Assembly (NCBI GenBank): GCA_016928305.1
Contig: JAFGKY010000165.1
Coordinates: forward strand, 51,623 to 115,622
Source: Bacteroidales bacterium
GTDB taxonomy: Bacteria; Bacteroidota; Bacteroidia; Bacteroidales; UBA10428
DNA: 64,000 nucleotides
Direction: 5' to 3'
Below are positions 36,572-45,618 of the stretch, piece after piece. Position 1 is the stretch's first letter, and every line of letters starts with the position of its first letter. The notes below the pieces were generated by a model. It saw nothing but the letters and a program-made list of their open reading frames with translations. It had not been told where the DNA came from and did not search any database. A program made the translations under genes and the position numbers.

Positions 36572-37552
36572 ATGAAAAATGAAGAAACCAATAACAGGAA
36601 TTCGAACAGCGGTGCCTCTTTGTGGCAGCGCGAACAAGATGCAAGAAAAGAAGGCGTTGCAAAGGGAGCTGTAACTACTGCGGTAATCGGACTTATTGTG
36701 CTGGTTGCAGCCGGTATTATCGCATATTCCTTGTATAACCGTGAACACAAAAAACAGCTCAGCCAGATGGAGGATCAACGGCAAACCTTCACCGAAGAGC
36801 TATCTGCCCGTGACTCGGCTATCAACGAGTGGGTGTTAACTTTTGACCAGATCGAAAAAGATCTGAAAACCATAAAGCAGAAGGAAAACCTGATCACGTT
36901 GCAGGCATCGGATGCAGAATTCTCAAAGGACAGAAAACAACAGATTCTGGAAGATGTCAGGTATATCAATACCTTGTTGGATCAGAACAAAAAGAAAATA
37001 GCATCATTGAGTGCACAGCTCAAGAGGTCCGGTATTGAAATCAAGGGATTGCAGGACAAAATAGTTGAACTTGAAGCCTCAATGAAAGAACGTGATAACG
37101 AGATATCGGAACTGAAAATGGCCCTGGTTGACAAAGATTTCGAAGTGGCTCAGCTTAACAGCCGGATGACCGATCTGCAGATGACTGTCGCCCAGCAGGA
37201 TGAAAAAATCAGCAAACAGCATGATGAACTGAATAAGGCCTTTCTTGTTTATGGCACATACAAAGATCTCAAAGCCAAAGGTCTTGTCTCGAAAGAAGGA
37301 GGATTTCTTGGCCTGGGCAGGAAAGAAGCTTTGATCGAAGATTTTGCGGACAGTACGTTTAAGCAGATTGACGTATTAGAAACAAGATCCATTCCTGTTA
37401 ATTCAAAAGATGCGAAGCTAATTACCGAACATCCTACTGCTTCTTATGAAATGATCAGGGATGAAGATAACAAGATTGCCTGCATTGAAATAAAAGATCC
37501 CGATCAGTTCTGGAAGATTTCAAAGTATGCGGTTGTGGAAATCAATAAATAG
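36572..37552 (+). CDS. Membrane-anchored coiled-coil protein of unknown function
   Basis: A 326-residue protein, not recognised as a characterised family. After a hydrophilic N-terminus with about eight Asn/Ser residues comes one membrane helix (about 35-57, AVIGLIVLVAAGIIAYSL), then a long coiled coil (about 60-225) rich in Lys, Glu and Gln, then a globular end with KDLKAKGLVSKEGGFLGLGRK, a pattern seen in Bacteroidota coiled-coil envelope proteins. The bulk should lie in the periplasm. The start is supported by AGGAGG about 7 bp upstream, rare in this phylum and suggesting strong translation. A terminator follows at 37663. A spacer or scaffold role is possible but unproven. Confidence 0.75.
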   Translation: MKNEETNNRNSNSGASLWQREQDARKEGVAKGAVTTAVIGLIVLVAAGIIAYSLYNREHKKQLSQMEDQRQTFTEELSARDSAINEWVLTFDQIEKDLKTIKQKENLITLQASDAEFSKDRKQQILEDVRYINTLLDQNKKKIASLSAQLKRSGIEIKGLQDKIVELEASMKERDNEISELKMALVDKDFEVAQLNSRMTDLQMTVAQQDEKISKQHDELNKAFLVYGTYKDLKAKGLVSKEGGFLGLGRKEALIEDFADSTFKQIDVLETRSIPVNSKDAKLITEHPTASYEMIRDEDNKIACIEIKDPDQFWKISKYAVVEINK

Positions 37553-37871
37553 AGAACTCATTGCGTGCAGAAACTTAATAATATCCATCCCGTCTCAATT
37601 TAAAATACCAGCATGCATCACGCTGAGGATTCATAGGATCAGGTTATAACAGGTTAATTGAAAGACCCTGCAGGGATGAATACCGGCAGGGTCTCTTTGT
37701 CTATTGGCATGTCGTTTACCTGTCGCTAATGAACCAAATTTGAAATTAGAGTTCGATGAGAGTCAATTAATCAAAAAATTTGTGTGCATTCTTATTCTGA
37801 ATAAGTAAATTTAATCTATGAATAGTATGCCATAACCACGGCTAATTTATAAAACAACTAAATTGATACTG
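37553..37871. promoter_or_regulatory. Intergenic region with terminator and weak sigma54-like site
   Basis: It contains the hairpin listed separately at 37663-37693 and, at 37704-37719, TTGGCAT-GTCGT-TTAC. The latter has the correct 10-base GG-to-GC spacing for a -24/-12 sigma54 promoter but AC in place of the -12 GC. No gene is seen. The site is weak and stands about 140 bp before the next gene. Confidence 0.3.
37663..37700 (+). terminator. Probable terminator after the coiled-coil gene
   Basis: AGACCCTGC (37663-37671) pairs with GCAGGGTCT (37685-37693) over a 13-base loop, followed by the weak T-rich CTTTGTCT. It ends the unit of the coiled-coil protein. Confidence 0.65.
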
Positions 37872-38075
37872 ATGAAAAAAACATTAATCGCATTTGCCAT
37901 TGCGGTCGTGTTGCTGGCCGGATGCACAGGCAAGGCTGCCAAAAAAGAGGCTGCCAGAGCCCAGGAGGCTGCCGAAATAGAGCGAATTGACTCTGTCACC
38001 AATGAAATAAGCAATATCAAGAGTCAAATTGACAGTTCGGCCAAAGTAGTCGATGAATTAATGAATGATTTGTAA
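37872..38075 (+). CDS. Small lipoprotein with coiled coil
   Basis: A 67-residue lipoprotein of unknown function. MKKTLIAFAIAVVLLAGC is a typical signal with lipobox LAGC (C18); the mature part is about 50 residues, mostly one amphipathic helix rich in Ala and Glu (KKEAARAQEAAEIERID), reminiscent of Lpp-like small lipoproteins. The start at 37872 is preferred over a TTG at 37863. The next gene starts 19 bp after its stop codon, so the two are probably co-expressed. Confidence 0.75.
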   Translation: MKKTLIAFAIAVVLLAGCTGKAAKKEAARAQEAAEIERIDSVTNEISNIKSQIDSSAKVVDELMNDL

Positions 38076-38094
38076 ATCATTAAAAACAACAATC

Positions 38095-38793
38095 ATGAAA
38101 TACACACAAAGATTGGTATTGTTCCTGATGATCGTTGGTTTGATTTCATTTGCTGAAATTGATGTCATAGCCCAACCCGGGAAAGGCAAGCCAAAAAAAA
38201 CGAAAGGAACTGAACAAAAGGAGTTAAAGGAAGTCAAGCCGATAGGTCAGGAGGCGCAACAAAAAGACCAAAATGTTGAACAGTCGATCGGAGAAAAAGA
38301 AGATGAAAAGGACAAACCATCCCAGGATACCTTGAAACTAAAACGCAAGTCGGTTCCCCCAAAAAGTGAAATGGGACCAGGTAAGAAACCTGAGTCTGGT
38401 AAAAAGGATACCAAACCCGGTGAGAAACGTGAATTAAAAGATAGTATGAAGTCCGAAATAGAAAGCGAAGGTCGTGGGCATGCTTACGGTAAAGACAAGG
38501 GTGAACTGGAAGGGAAGGAATTTGGGCATTCAAGGGCTGAACAGGCCAGGTTGCAACAGATGGAAGAAGTGCAGGAACTTGAAACTTCTGTCACGGAAGG
38601 TGAAGCCAAGGTAAAAGAAGCAAAGGAAAAGATAAGTACTGCAAAAGAGCAACTGGAGAAGGACAAGAAGGCTAAAAAAATCAGCGAAGCTCAATACAGA
38701 GAAAAGAAAGAGAAAATAGACAAGGCGGAACAAGCTGTTAATGAGCTGGAGAGGAAAGTTAAAAAAGGAAAAGAACTGAAATTAAAAGAATAG
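38095..38793 (+). CDS. Secreted Lys/Glu-rich protein of unknown function
   Basis: A 232-residue exported protein with a signal peptide (about 1-33, ending VIAQP) and an extremely charged mature part. A Lys/Glu/Pro-rich disordered stretch (about 35-120) precedes a short conserved-looking segment GRGHAYGKDKGELEG (about 126-140), then a coiled coil (about 150-232). The start at 38095 gives the signal peptide; the frame upstream overlaps the lipoprotein gene. Function is not recognised. With the small lipoprotein before it, it may belong to an envelope-stress or peptidoglycan-associated set. It is directly followed by a 14-bp perfect palindrome. Confidence 0.7.
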   Translation: MKYTQRLVLFLMIVGLISFAEIDVIAQPGKGKPKKTKGTEQKELKEVKPIGQEAQQKDQNVEQSIGEKEDEKDKPSQDTLKLKRKSVPPKSEMGPGKKPESGKKDTKPGEKRELKDSMKSEIESEGRGHAYGKDKGELEGKEFGHSRAEQARLQQMEEVQELETSVTEGEAKVKEAKEKISTAKEQLEKDKKAKKISEAQYREKKEKIDKAEQAVNELERKVKKGKELKLKE

Positions 38794-38794
38794 A

Positions 38795-38808
38795 CCCTAT
38801 ATATAGGG
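38795..38808. other. Perfect 14-bp palindrome before the GH10 gene
   Basis: CCCTATATATAGGG lies one base after the stop codon of the previous gene and 17 bp before the GH10 start. It could be an operator or a small hairpin; no T-run follows. Confidence 0.3.
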
Positions 38809-38825
38809 CGAAAAAATCACATCCG

Positions 38826-40493
38826 ATGAAAAAGATTCTGGTTTATGTTGCAGTATGTTGCAGAGAGCTTACTACCCTGATCCTTTTACTGGTTTTTTCA
38901 TCGTTGCAGCTGTTTGCCGACAAAATTCAAACGGATGTTCCGGCATTAAAGGATGTCTATATCCATGATTTTTCAATTGGATGTCTTCTTTCCTATAAAC
39001 ACATTGGCTTTGCGGATGATCCGTATGTGCCCGGGCAATCCTATGTGGTTGCGCCAGAGGGGGGATACCTTATTCAATATCATATGAACTGCATGTCTCC
39101 GGGTAATAATATGAAACCCCAATATACTATTGATATCACAGCCAGTGCGGCGGCATACATAACAGCAACACCAGGTACTGAACGAGATTCGGTTGAAACG
39201 CATCCGGTAGTGAAATTCAACGGTGATCTTATAGCTCAACTCAACTGGGCACAGCGGCAAGGTTTTACTTTTCGCGGACACACCCTGGTATGGCATAATC
39301 AGACTCCGGCTGCTTTTTTCTACAGCGGTTACTCAACTTCAAATATACGCCTGACAAAAGAGGTAATGATCCAACGCATGGACAATTACATTCATGAAGT
39401 GATCCGGTTGATCCATGAAAGCTGGCCCGGATTATTGTCAGCCATGGATGTTGTCAATGAAGCTGTTAACGACAACACAGGCACCGATCGTACCGACAGT
39501 GAATGGTACCTGACTTTTGGTGATAATAGTTACATAATGAAAGCATTTGAACTGACACGTAAGTATACCGTTCAATACGGAGAAACTCAGATGAAACTGT
39601 ATTACAATGATTACAACACACACAATGCGAACAAAGCCAACGGGATCGTGAGGATTTGTTCTCCGGTCTTTGAAGCAGGCTTTCTCGACGGGATAGGCAT
39701 GCAGGAACACGATGGAAATTCCTATCCCACAGCAGAACAATGGATTACCAGCTATGACAAGTTCGCTCCAATCTGCCATGAGATGGCAGTGACCGAGTTG
39801 GATGTCACTACAGGCAGTGCAACACCAGGTACTGAGTTATTAACCACACAAGCCAATCAATACGGTGCGCTTTTCAAATGTTTTGTTGAACGGAGTTATT
39901 ATTCGGGGCGGGGCAAGATTATTAATGTTTCAAAAGACGGATTAAATGATCAGTTTACCTTCAAGACCAATCAATCGTCCTCATTATGGGATTCCGACAA
40001 CCAATGTAAACCTGCGTTTTATGCCGTTGTAAATGTCGGAAGATACTTTAATGCACTGGATAGTCTTATAACTGAGGCAGGACAATTACAGGAAAATGAA
40101 TATCCGCCTGAAAAATGGGTTGATTTAATTTCAGCATTGAATATTGCAAACCAATTAAGTGCAATCAACTATTCATCTTCAATATCTGCAGCTGAAGCAT
40201 TAGAAGGTGCCTATACCAGTCTGAAAGCTGCTATCGATGGATTAACAGGTAGCAGCATTGAAGATCATGCCCATTCGCAACAAAATTTAAAGACCTATAC
40301 GTATATCAAGAATGGCAACCTGCATATCGACAATATTCCAAACCGAGCCAGTATTTATATTTACAATTATGCCGGCAGACTGCTGCATGCCTTCTCATGC
40401 CAAAACAATACTGTTTCGATCCCCATTACCGGAGGAGGTATTATTTGTATTCATTCCGATGAGAAACCAATGTTCTTCAAATTCATGTATTGA
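38826..40493 (+). CDS. GH10 endo-beta-1,4-xylanase, probable T9SS cargo
   Basis: Secreted retaining endo-xylanase. A long signal peptide (about 1-37) is followed by a GH10 (beta/alpha)8 barrel (about 45-420) with HTLVWHNQTP, acid/base E212 (VVNEAV) and nucleophile E324 (VTELDV). After a helical linker (about 425-475) the final ~70 residues (NYAGRLLHAF...) look like a short T9SS sorting domain. The gene is transcribed with the small envelope genes before it or from its own promoter in the 32-bp gap; the former seems likelier. Its 3' end overlaps that of the oppositely oriented SGNH gene by 11 bp. Confidence 0.93.
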   Translation: MKKILVYVAVCCRELTTLILLLVFSSLQLFADKIQTDVPALKDVYIHDFSIGCLLSYKHIGFADDPYVPGQSYVVAPEGGYLIQYHMNCMSPGNNMKPQYTIDITASAAAYITATPGTERDSVETHPVVKFNGDLIAQLNWAQRQGFTFRGHTLVWHNQTPAAFFYSGYSTSNIRLTKEVMIQRMDNYIHEVIRLIHESWPGLLSAMDVVNEAVNDNTGTDRTDSEWYLTFGDNSYIMKAFELTRKYTVQYGETQMKLYYNDYNTHNANKANGIVRICSPVFEAGFLDGIGMQEHDGNSYPTAEQWITSYDKFAPICHEMAVTELDVTTGSATPGTELLTTQANQYGALFKCFVERSYYSGRGKIINVSKDGLNDQFTFKTNQSSSLWDSDNQCKPAFYAVVNVGRYFNALDSLITEAGQLQENEYPPEKWVDLISALNIANQLSAINYSSSISAAEALEGAYTSLKAAIDGLTGSSIEDHAHSQQNLKTYTYIKNGNLHIDNIPNRASIYIYNYAGRLLHAFSCQNNTVSIPITGGGIICIHSDEKPMFFKFMY

Positions 40494-41622
40494 ATAAAAC
40501 GACTTTACCCTTTATAATCCCGTCTATACATTCCTGATATTTCCGGGCTATTTTCTTAAATACATAAGGCTTCGGGTGCAGTTCATCATACCAATCGTTC
40601 CGGCTGGTGCAGATCCGCCTGCAATCGATATGATAAAGATTCGGATAATCCGACTTCATGGCGATCTTTATAAGCATTTCATTGAAATCAAAAATCATAG
40701 TCTTTACAATCTTTCGCTGCAATTCTTCCATGGTTATACCTTTCAACATAAATGACTGGTAAAGCCATTTGCCCGTGCCGGCAGCAAGGTTCAAAAAAGG
40801 CTGATGCCAGTTACAAAGGTTAATACCAAAATGAATCCGCGGATCAGGGCAGGCATAATCGTAGCCCTGGGTAATGATTTTCAGGTTAGGGTATTTTGTG
40901 AAAATATTAGAAAACATCAACTCATACTGAAGCCGTATAACATTGATAAAGGAAGTGAACTCCCCTGTCAGGTATGGTTTCCCCTCTATGATCTCGTTGG
41001 CCTCATGGGTATTATCGGTGCGGTTCCTAACAAAATCAACATATTCATTCGAAACATCTGCCAGCTTCTCCGGATTTTTTACAGGATTAACCAGCATGGT
41101 TGTTAGCCTGTTACCTCCTACCATATCATTACCTCCGCCACTAATAAGGAAAACATCCGGATCATGGATCGGCAATCCTTCAATGTATTCACCCTGATAC
41201 ATAATGTTGGCCAGCCAGTCGCCTCCATACGCCAGGCTGTAAATGGCATAGTCTTCTCGTTTTATTAACCAATCGATAATGTCTTTTATAAAGATGGGAA
41301 ATTCGAACCACGAATCGCCTTCAGCAAGAATTACTTTGTTTTGAGGATTGGAACGAAAACCCTTCCTGATTTTTCTGATATAGGCTTTGTTCCGTTTACG
41401 TTTGCTTCGCCTGTTCAACCTGCCTATCATTCCTTCACTGGCGTCAGAGCGGTTAAGGATGGTGTTTTCATTGATATCAAATATCCGGCGTATAATTTTT
41501 GAAAGCTCCCGTGTGGTGATCTTATCTTTAGGATTCGCCGGTCTCAACAGCTGATCCAGGTCTTTTTCAGTGAATGCGGCCTGATTTTTCAACAGTTTGG
41601 TGATGAGTTGTGCTTTTAACAT
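40483..41622 (-). CDS. SGNH/GDSL-type hydrolase, apparently cytoplasmic
   Basis: A 379-residue protein with the four SGNH blocks: S104 in AEGDSWFE (block I), Gly in AYGGDWL (block II), GGGNDMVG (block III) and D346-ELH349 (block V). These predict an esterase or lipase. About 95 residues of Lys/Arg-rich helical sequence precede block I and are not recognised. The start at 41622 (MLKAQL) is preferred; an upstream extension to 41685 adds residues without homology. No signal peptide is seen, so it is unlikely to be an extracellular xylan esterase despite the neighbourhood. It points against its neighbours and may be unrelated to the polysaccharide genes. Confidence 0.75.
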   Translation of the reverse strand: MLKAQLITKLLKNQAAFTEKDLDQLLRPANPKDKITTRELSKIIRRIFDINENTILNRSDASEGMIGRLNRRSKRKRNKAYIRKIRKGFRSNPQNKVILAEGDSWFEFPIFIKDIIDWLIKREDYAIYSLAYGGDWLANIMYQGEYIEGLPIHDPDVFLISGGGNDMVGGNRLTTMLVNPVKNPEKLADVSNEYVDFVRNRTDNTHEANEIIEGKPYLTGEFTSFINVIRLQYELMFSNIFTKYPNLKIITQGYDYACPDPRIHFGINLCNWHQPFLNLAAGTGKWLYQSFMLKGITMEELQRKIVKTMIFDFNEMLIKIAMKSDYPNLYHIDCRRICTSRNDWYDELHPKPYVFKKIARKYQECIDGIIKGKVVLFNT

Positions 41623-41880
41623 AACATATAACTTGAAGTAATCCACGAAATTTAGGCAATATAATCTATGCCACCAAAACACCAAAGCACTAAAAGTACA
41701 TTATTTGAATCCGTTTTGCGTCAGAGCTATTTTTTTTCAAATTAATTCTGCTTTGACATATTGAAAAATCACTGCAATTCATAATCTGTTAAAGTAAAAT
41801 TTGTAATTGTCTTTATTTATGCGCTGATAATTTTTATAGTTTAGCAGATTGAAAGAATAAATTCAACATTCCTATGCGAC

Positions 41881-44391
41881 ATGAATACCATTAAACCAAA
41901 AAAATTATATCGGGGCATGGTACTGATTATTATTTTGTTAAGCCAGCCCCTGATCGCCCAGGAATTCCTGCAACACAGGGAGCATTTCACCCTGGATAAA
42001 TGGAAATTCTATAAAGGAGAATACCATTCAGCCGAAAACGCCGGATATATTGATGAAACCAGCTGGCAGGATGTAGTTGTTCCGCATACCTGGAATGCAC
42101 AGGATGTTCTGACAGATGGCCCACGTTATTATCAGGGAGTAGGATGGTACAGGACTGCATTCAACCTTACCCGGAACGAAAAGTCAAACCGTTATTTTAT
42201 CCGGTTCGAAGGAGTATCACAGGTTGCTGATGTATTTTTTAACGGCAATTACCTGGGCACGCACAAAGGCGGATATTCAGCCTTTATATATGAAATAACA
42301 GCCTATATCCGGAACGGTGAAACGAACTACCTCGCAGTAAAGGTTAACAATATAACGCAATTGGATGTAGCTCCGTCAGGCACCCATCTTTATCCGATTT
42401 TTGGAGGCATCTACAGGCCTGTGACCCTGTTCAGCACCGGCGAACTTTGCATTTCACCGCTCGATTATGCATCAAGCGGTGTCTATATTTCACCCGTTGA
42501 CGTCTCAGAAAGCCAGTCCACTATAGAAGTCAAAACGCTGATCAGCTATAATACGCAACCCATCATTCAAACCCGTTCACAGGAACTACTGCCTCCAAAA
42601 GGAATAAAAGGGACCGGATTATTCGGAGAGTATTATTCCAATATCGGGTTCAAGGGAAAGCCTGCTCATAAGCGCAAGGATGAAGAGGTATCTTTTGATT
42701 ATGCCACGGGCTCACCTTTTAGTGATATGCCGGCTGACGGTTTTTCAATGATCTGGATGGGGCGTTTTATACCTGCAAGAACCGGAAATTACAGTTTTGT
42801 TTTAAGGAGTGATGATGGCACGCGATTGTATTTCAATGATAAGATGGTGATTGACCATTGGGGCATTCATGCTGCCTGGGAAAAAACCTTTGATACGACA
42901 TTGCAGGCGGGAAATGAGGTGTCTTTAAAAATTGAATATTATGAAGCAGGCGGTGATGCATCGGTTATGTTTGGCTGGTGGTATCAGAAACCGTATGATG
43001 CACCTGTTAATGCTTTCCTTGCAGCCGAAATCCTTGATGGCAACGAGACAGTTGTTACTACAGGCCGGTCAAAAATATCCCTGCACAGCAATACAGAAAT
43101 AAGCGAGACCATACGAATGCAGATCAGCAATCCTCACCTGTGGGATGCAAAGAGGGATCCATACCTGTACAAGGTAAGAGTCTCCATTACGGATACTGCA
43201 GGAACCATGCTCGATCAACTTGAACAGCCGCTGGGAATAAGGTATTTCAGCGTTGAAAGGGATAGCGGACTGATATTGAACAGGGAATCCTATCCCCTTT
43301 ATGGAGTGTGCCGTCACCAGGAATGGAGAGGTAAAGGTCCTGCCCTGTCCGATCAGGAACATGAAAAAGACATTGCATTGATCAGGGAAATCGGAGCCAA
43401 TGGTATACGGTTTGCCCATTACCAGCAGGCAGACATCATGTACCGCCTATGCGATGAATACGGGCTGGTAGCCTGGGCCGAGATACCCAATACACCGTCC
43501 TACCGGGGTGGTATTCCCTCCTACCTTCAGAATTGCCGGCAGCAGCTGATCGAGCTGGTGAAACAGAATTACAACCATCCGTCTATTCTGTTCTGGGGAT
43601 TGTACAACGAGATACCCATTCCTGCCGCCGATGTAAAATTGCTGCACGAAACCGTGAAGCAGACCGATCCATACCGCCTGACCACGCAGGCGGACTTTGC
43701 ACAGCCGGAGGCAAGGCATTATGTGACCGACGTGGCGGCATGGAACTGGTATTTTGGCTGGTATTACGGCAATTTGGGTGACTATTCACCGTGGTACGAC
43801 AGGCTGCACGCTGAACATCCCACCTTAGCAGCAGGTCTGAGCGAATACGGCGCGGAAGCCTGTATCACCCAGCAGCAGGATCCTCCCCAGCGCCCCGACC
43901 CGGCCGGGCGGTTTTTCCCGGAGCAATACCAGATCCTTTACCACGAAACGGTGTGGGATGAAATAAAAGACCGCCGTGATATCTGGTGCAAATTCATCTG
44001 GAACATGTTTGATTTCAGCTGGACCACGGTTACCCGCGGCGATAAGCCATATATGAATTATAAGGGACTGATAACGCATGACCGCCAGGTAAAAAAGGAT
44101 GCCTTTTATTTTTATAAAGCCAACTGGTCGGAAGATCCGGTATTGCATATTGTGGGGAAAAGGGATTCCGTAAAAACCAACCCGGAGGTGCAGGTATTGG
44201 TATATACCAACCTCCCCGAGGCTGAGCTGACGGTCAACGGTAACCGAGTATCGAAAAAGCCTATGGAATCAGACATTCATAAGATCACCTGGGAGAACAT
44301 TGTTCTGAAAAAAGGATTGAACCAAATAACTGTGGTTGGAATTTCAGAAGACAGAATATACACGGATCATTGTGAGTGGGAGTTTAAATAG
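41881..44391 (+). CDS. GH2 glycosidase with inserted PA14 domain
   Basis: Exported GH2 enzyme (beta-galactosidase, beta-glucuronidase or related). Order: signal (about 1-28), GH2 sugar-binding jelly roll (about 40-195), Ig-like domain interrupted by a PA14 domain (about 246-372, GLFGEYYS to FGWWYQKPYD), then the TIM barrel (about 440-760) with acid/base E577 (GLYNEIP) and nucleophile E655 (LSEYGAE), and a C-terminal Ig-like domain (about 765-836). PA14 often binds carbohydrate. The specific substrate cannot be deduced. It stands alone: 258 bp from the SGNH gene upstream and convergent with the M24 gene downstream. A possible promoter is TTG(41807)-18 bp-TAATTTTT(41828). Confidence 0.9.
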   Translation: MNTIKPKKLYRGMVLIIILLSQPLIAQEFLQHREHFTLDKWKFYKGEYHSAENAGYIDETSWQDVVVPHTWNAQDVLTDGPRYYQGVGWYRTAFNLTRNEKSNRYFIRFEGVSQVADVFFNGNYLGTHKGGYSAFIYEITAYIRNGETNYLAVKVNNITQLDVAPSGTHLYPIFGGIYRPVTLFSTGELCISPLDYASSGVYISPVDVSESQSTIEVKTLISYNTQPIIQTRSQELLPPKGIKGTGLFGEYYSNIGFKGKPAHKRKDEEVSFDYATGSPFSDMPADGFSMIWMGRFIPARTGNYSFVLRSDDGTRLYFNDKMVIDHWGIHAAWEKTFDTTLQAGNEVSLKIEYYEAGGDASVMFGWWYQKPYDAPVNAFLAAEILDGNETVVTTGRSKISLHSNTEISETIRMQISNPHLWDAKRDPYLYKVRVSITDTAGTMLDQLEQPLGIRYFSVERDSGLILNRESYPLYGVCRHQEWRGKGPALSDQEHEKDIALIREIGANGIRFAHYQQADIMYRLCDEYGLVAWAEIPNTPSYRGGIPSYLQNCRQQLIELVKQNYNHPSILFWGLYNEIPIPAADVKLLHETVKQTDPYRLTTQADFAQPEARHYVTDVAAWNWYFGWYYGNLGDYSPWYDRLHAEHPTLAAGLSEYGAEACITQQQDPPQRPDPAGRFFPEQYQILYHETVWDEIKDRRDIWCKFIWNMFDFSWTTVTRGDKPYMNYKGLITHDRQVKKDAFYFYKANWSEDPVLHIVGKRDSVKTNPEVQVLVYTNLPEAELTVNGNRVSKKPMESDIHKITWENIVLKKGLNQITVVGISEDRIYTDHCEWEFK

Positions 44392-44544
44392 GCTTGCTGA
44401 ATCTGTGTCATCTGTGAAAACTGTAAGTTGCTTTCCCTTCTTTACCAGGGTTATGTTCAGCAGTGTTATATCTTACTACATTTTGTTGGCAAAGCCGGGT
44501 AAATAATGGATTTCTTTCATTTGCCCAAGAGTAGTCAGGAGAGA

Positions 44545-45618
44545 CTATAAAACCATCAACTCCCTTGTAAAACCAGTCAATATCTCAGCGGATTCTTCTC
44601 TGATCCATACAGTATCCTCGATCCGTATCCCTCCCCACTCCGGTATGTAAACGCCTGGTTCCACCGTCAATACCATATCCTTTTCCAGCATCGTCTCCGA
44701 TGCCTGCCCGATAAAAGGTTCCTCATGAATCTGAAGACCTACGCCATGCCCAAGTCCAGGATAATAATACGGTATGTATTGATCCGGAATATGCTTTCTG
44801 ACTATCTCATCAGGCCTTCGACCGGATACATCGGGCATGACCGAAAGGACACCAGCCATCTGTGCCTCTTGTATTATTTCGTATAATTCCTTTTGCTGTC
44901 CGCCGGGTTTTCCTATAATAAATACACGGCTGATATCAGCATGATAGCCCTTGTAAAGCGCACCGAAATCAAACAGTACCAGGTCTCCCTGTTTAATGAT
45001 ATGATCTTCAGGCTTACCGTGCAAAAGGGAAGTCCTTGCACCGGTCAGCACAATCGTATCAAAAGATATTGCATCGGCACCCTGATCGCGAAGGTTGTAA
45101 TCGAGCTTTGCGGCCAGTTCCCTTTCGGTGATTCCTTCCTTTATCAAAGGTAAGGTAACTTCAAGTGCTCTGACGGATATCTCACAGGCTGCCTTCAGGA
45201 ATCCGATCTCATCCATATCCTTTACCCGCCTTAACTTTTCGATACACCCCTCGAGGTTAACCAGTTCAGTATTGACAAGACCTTTCTTCAATGACTCATA
45301 GGAAGAAAAGCTCATGACCTGGCCTTCAAAACCCAGCCTTTTGATGTTCAGCTCGTTGACTACATATTGGTATGTCTCTATACCAAAACGTTTGTTATTC
45401 AGCCATTTCATAATTTCAATCCCCCCGGGGCATTCCTGTCGTGCCTGTTCGGTGTACCGTCCGTCGGTTAATAATAGATAACGGTCAGGGGATAAAACAA
45501 GAATTGACGAATCTCCGGTGAAATGGCTCAGATAAGTTACATTAGGCACCGATGAAACAAGGATCCCGTCAATATCCCTGTCTTTGATAGAATTGAAAAG
45601 TTTATTGATCCGCTCCAT
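44545..45618 (-). CDS. M24-family Xaa-Pro-type aminopeptidase
   Basis: Cytoplasmic dinuclear-metal peptidase of 357 residues: creatinase-like N-domain (about 1-125) and pita-bread domain (about 130-350). The five metal ligands are visible in DFGALYKGYHADISR (two Asp), GLGHGVGL (His), LTVEPGVY (Glu) and GGIRIEDTV (Glu). Its length and motifs fit prolidase/aminopeptidase P-like members that remove residues before proline. The start at 45618 (MERINKLF) overlaps the end of the upstream metallopeptidase gene by 17 bp, so the two are translationally linked. Whether it works on dipeptides or longer peptides is unclear. It would complete degradation of imported proline-rich peptides. Confidence 0.9.
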   Translation of the reverse strand: MERINKLFNSIKDRDIDGILVSSVPNVTYLSHFTGDSSILVLSPDRYLLLTDGRYTEQARQECPGGIEIMKWLNNKRFGIETYQYVVNELNIKRLGFEGQVMSFSSYESLKKGLVNTELVNLEGCIEKLRRVKDMDEIGFLKAACEISVRALEVTLPLIKEGITERELAAKLDYNLRDQGADAISFDTIVLTGARTSLLHGKPEDHIIKQGDLVLFDFGALYKGYHADISRVFIIGKPGGQQKELYEIIQEAQMAGVLSVMPDVSGRRPDEIVRKHIPDQYIPYYYPGLGHGVGLQIHEEPFIGQASETMLEKDMVLTVEPGVYIPEWGGIRIEDTVWIREESAEILTGFTRELMVL

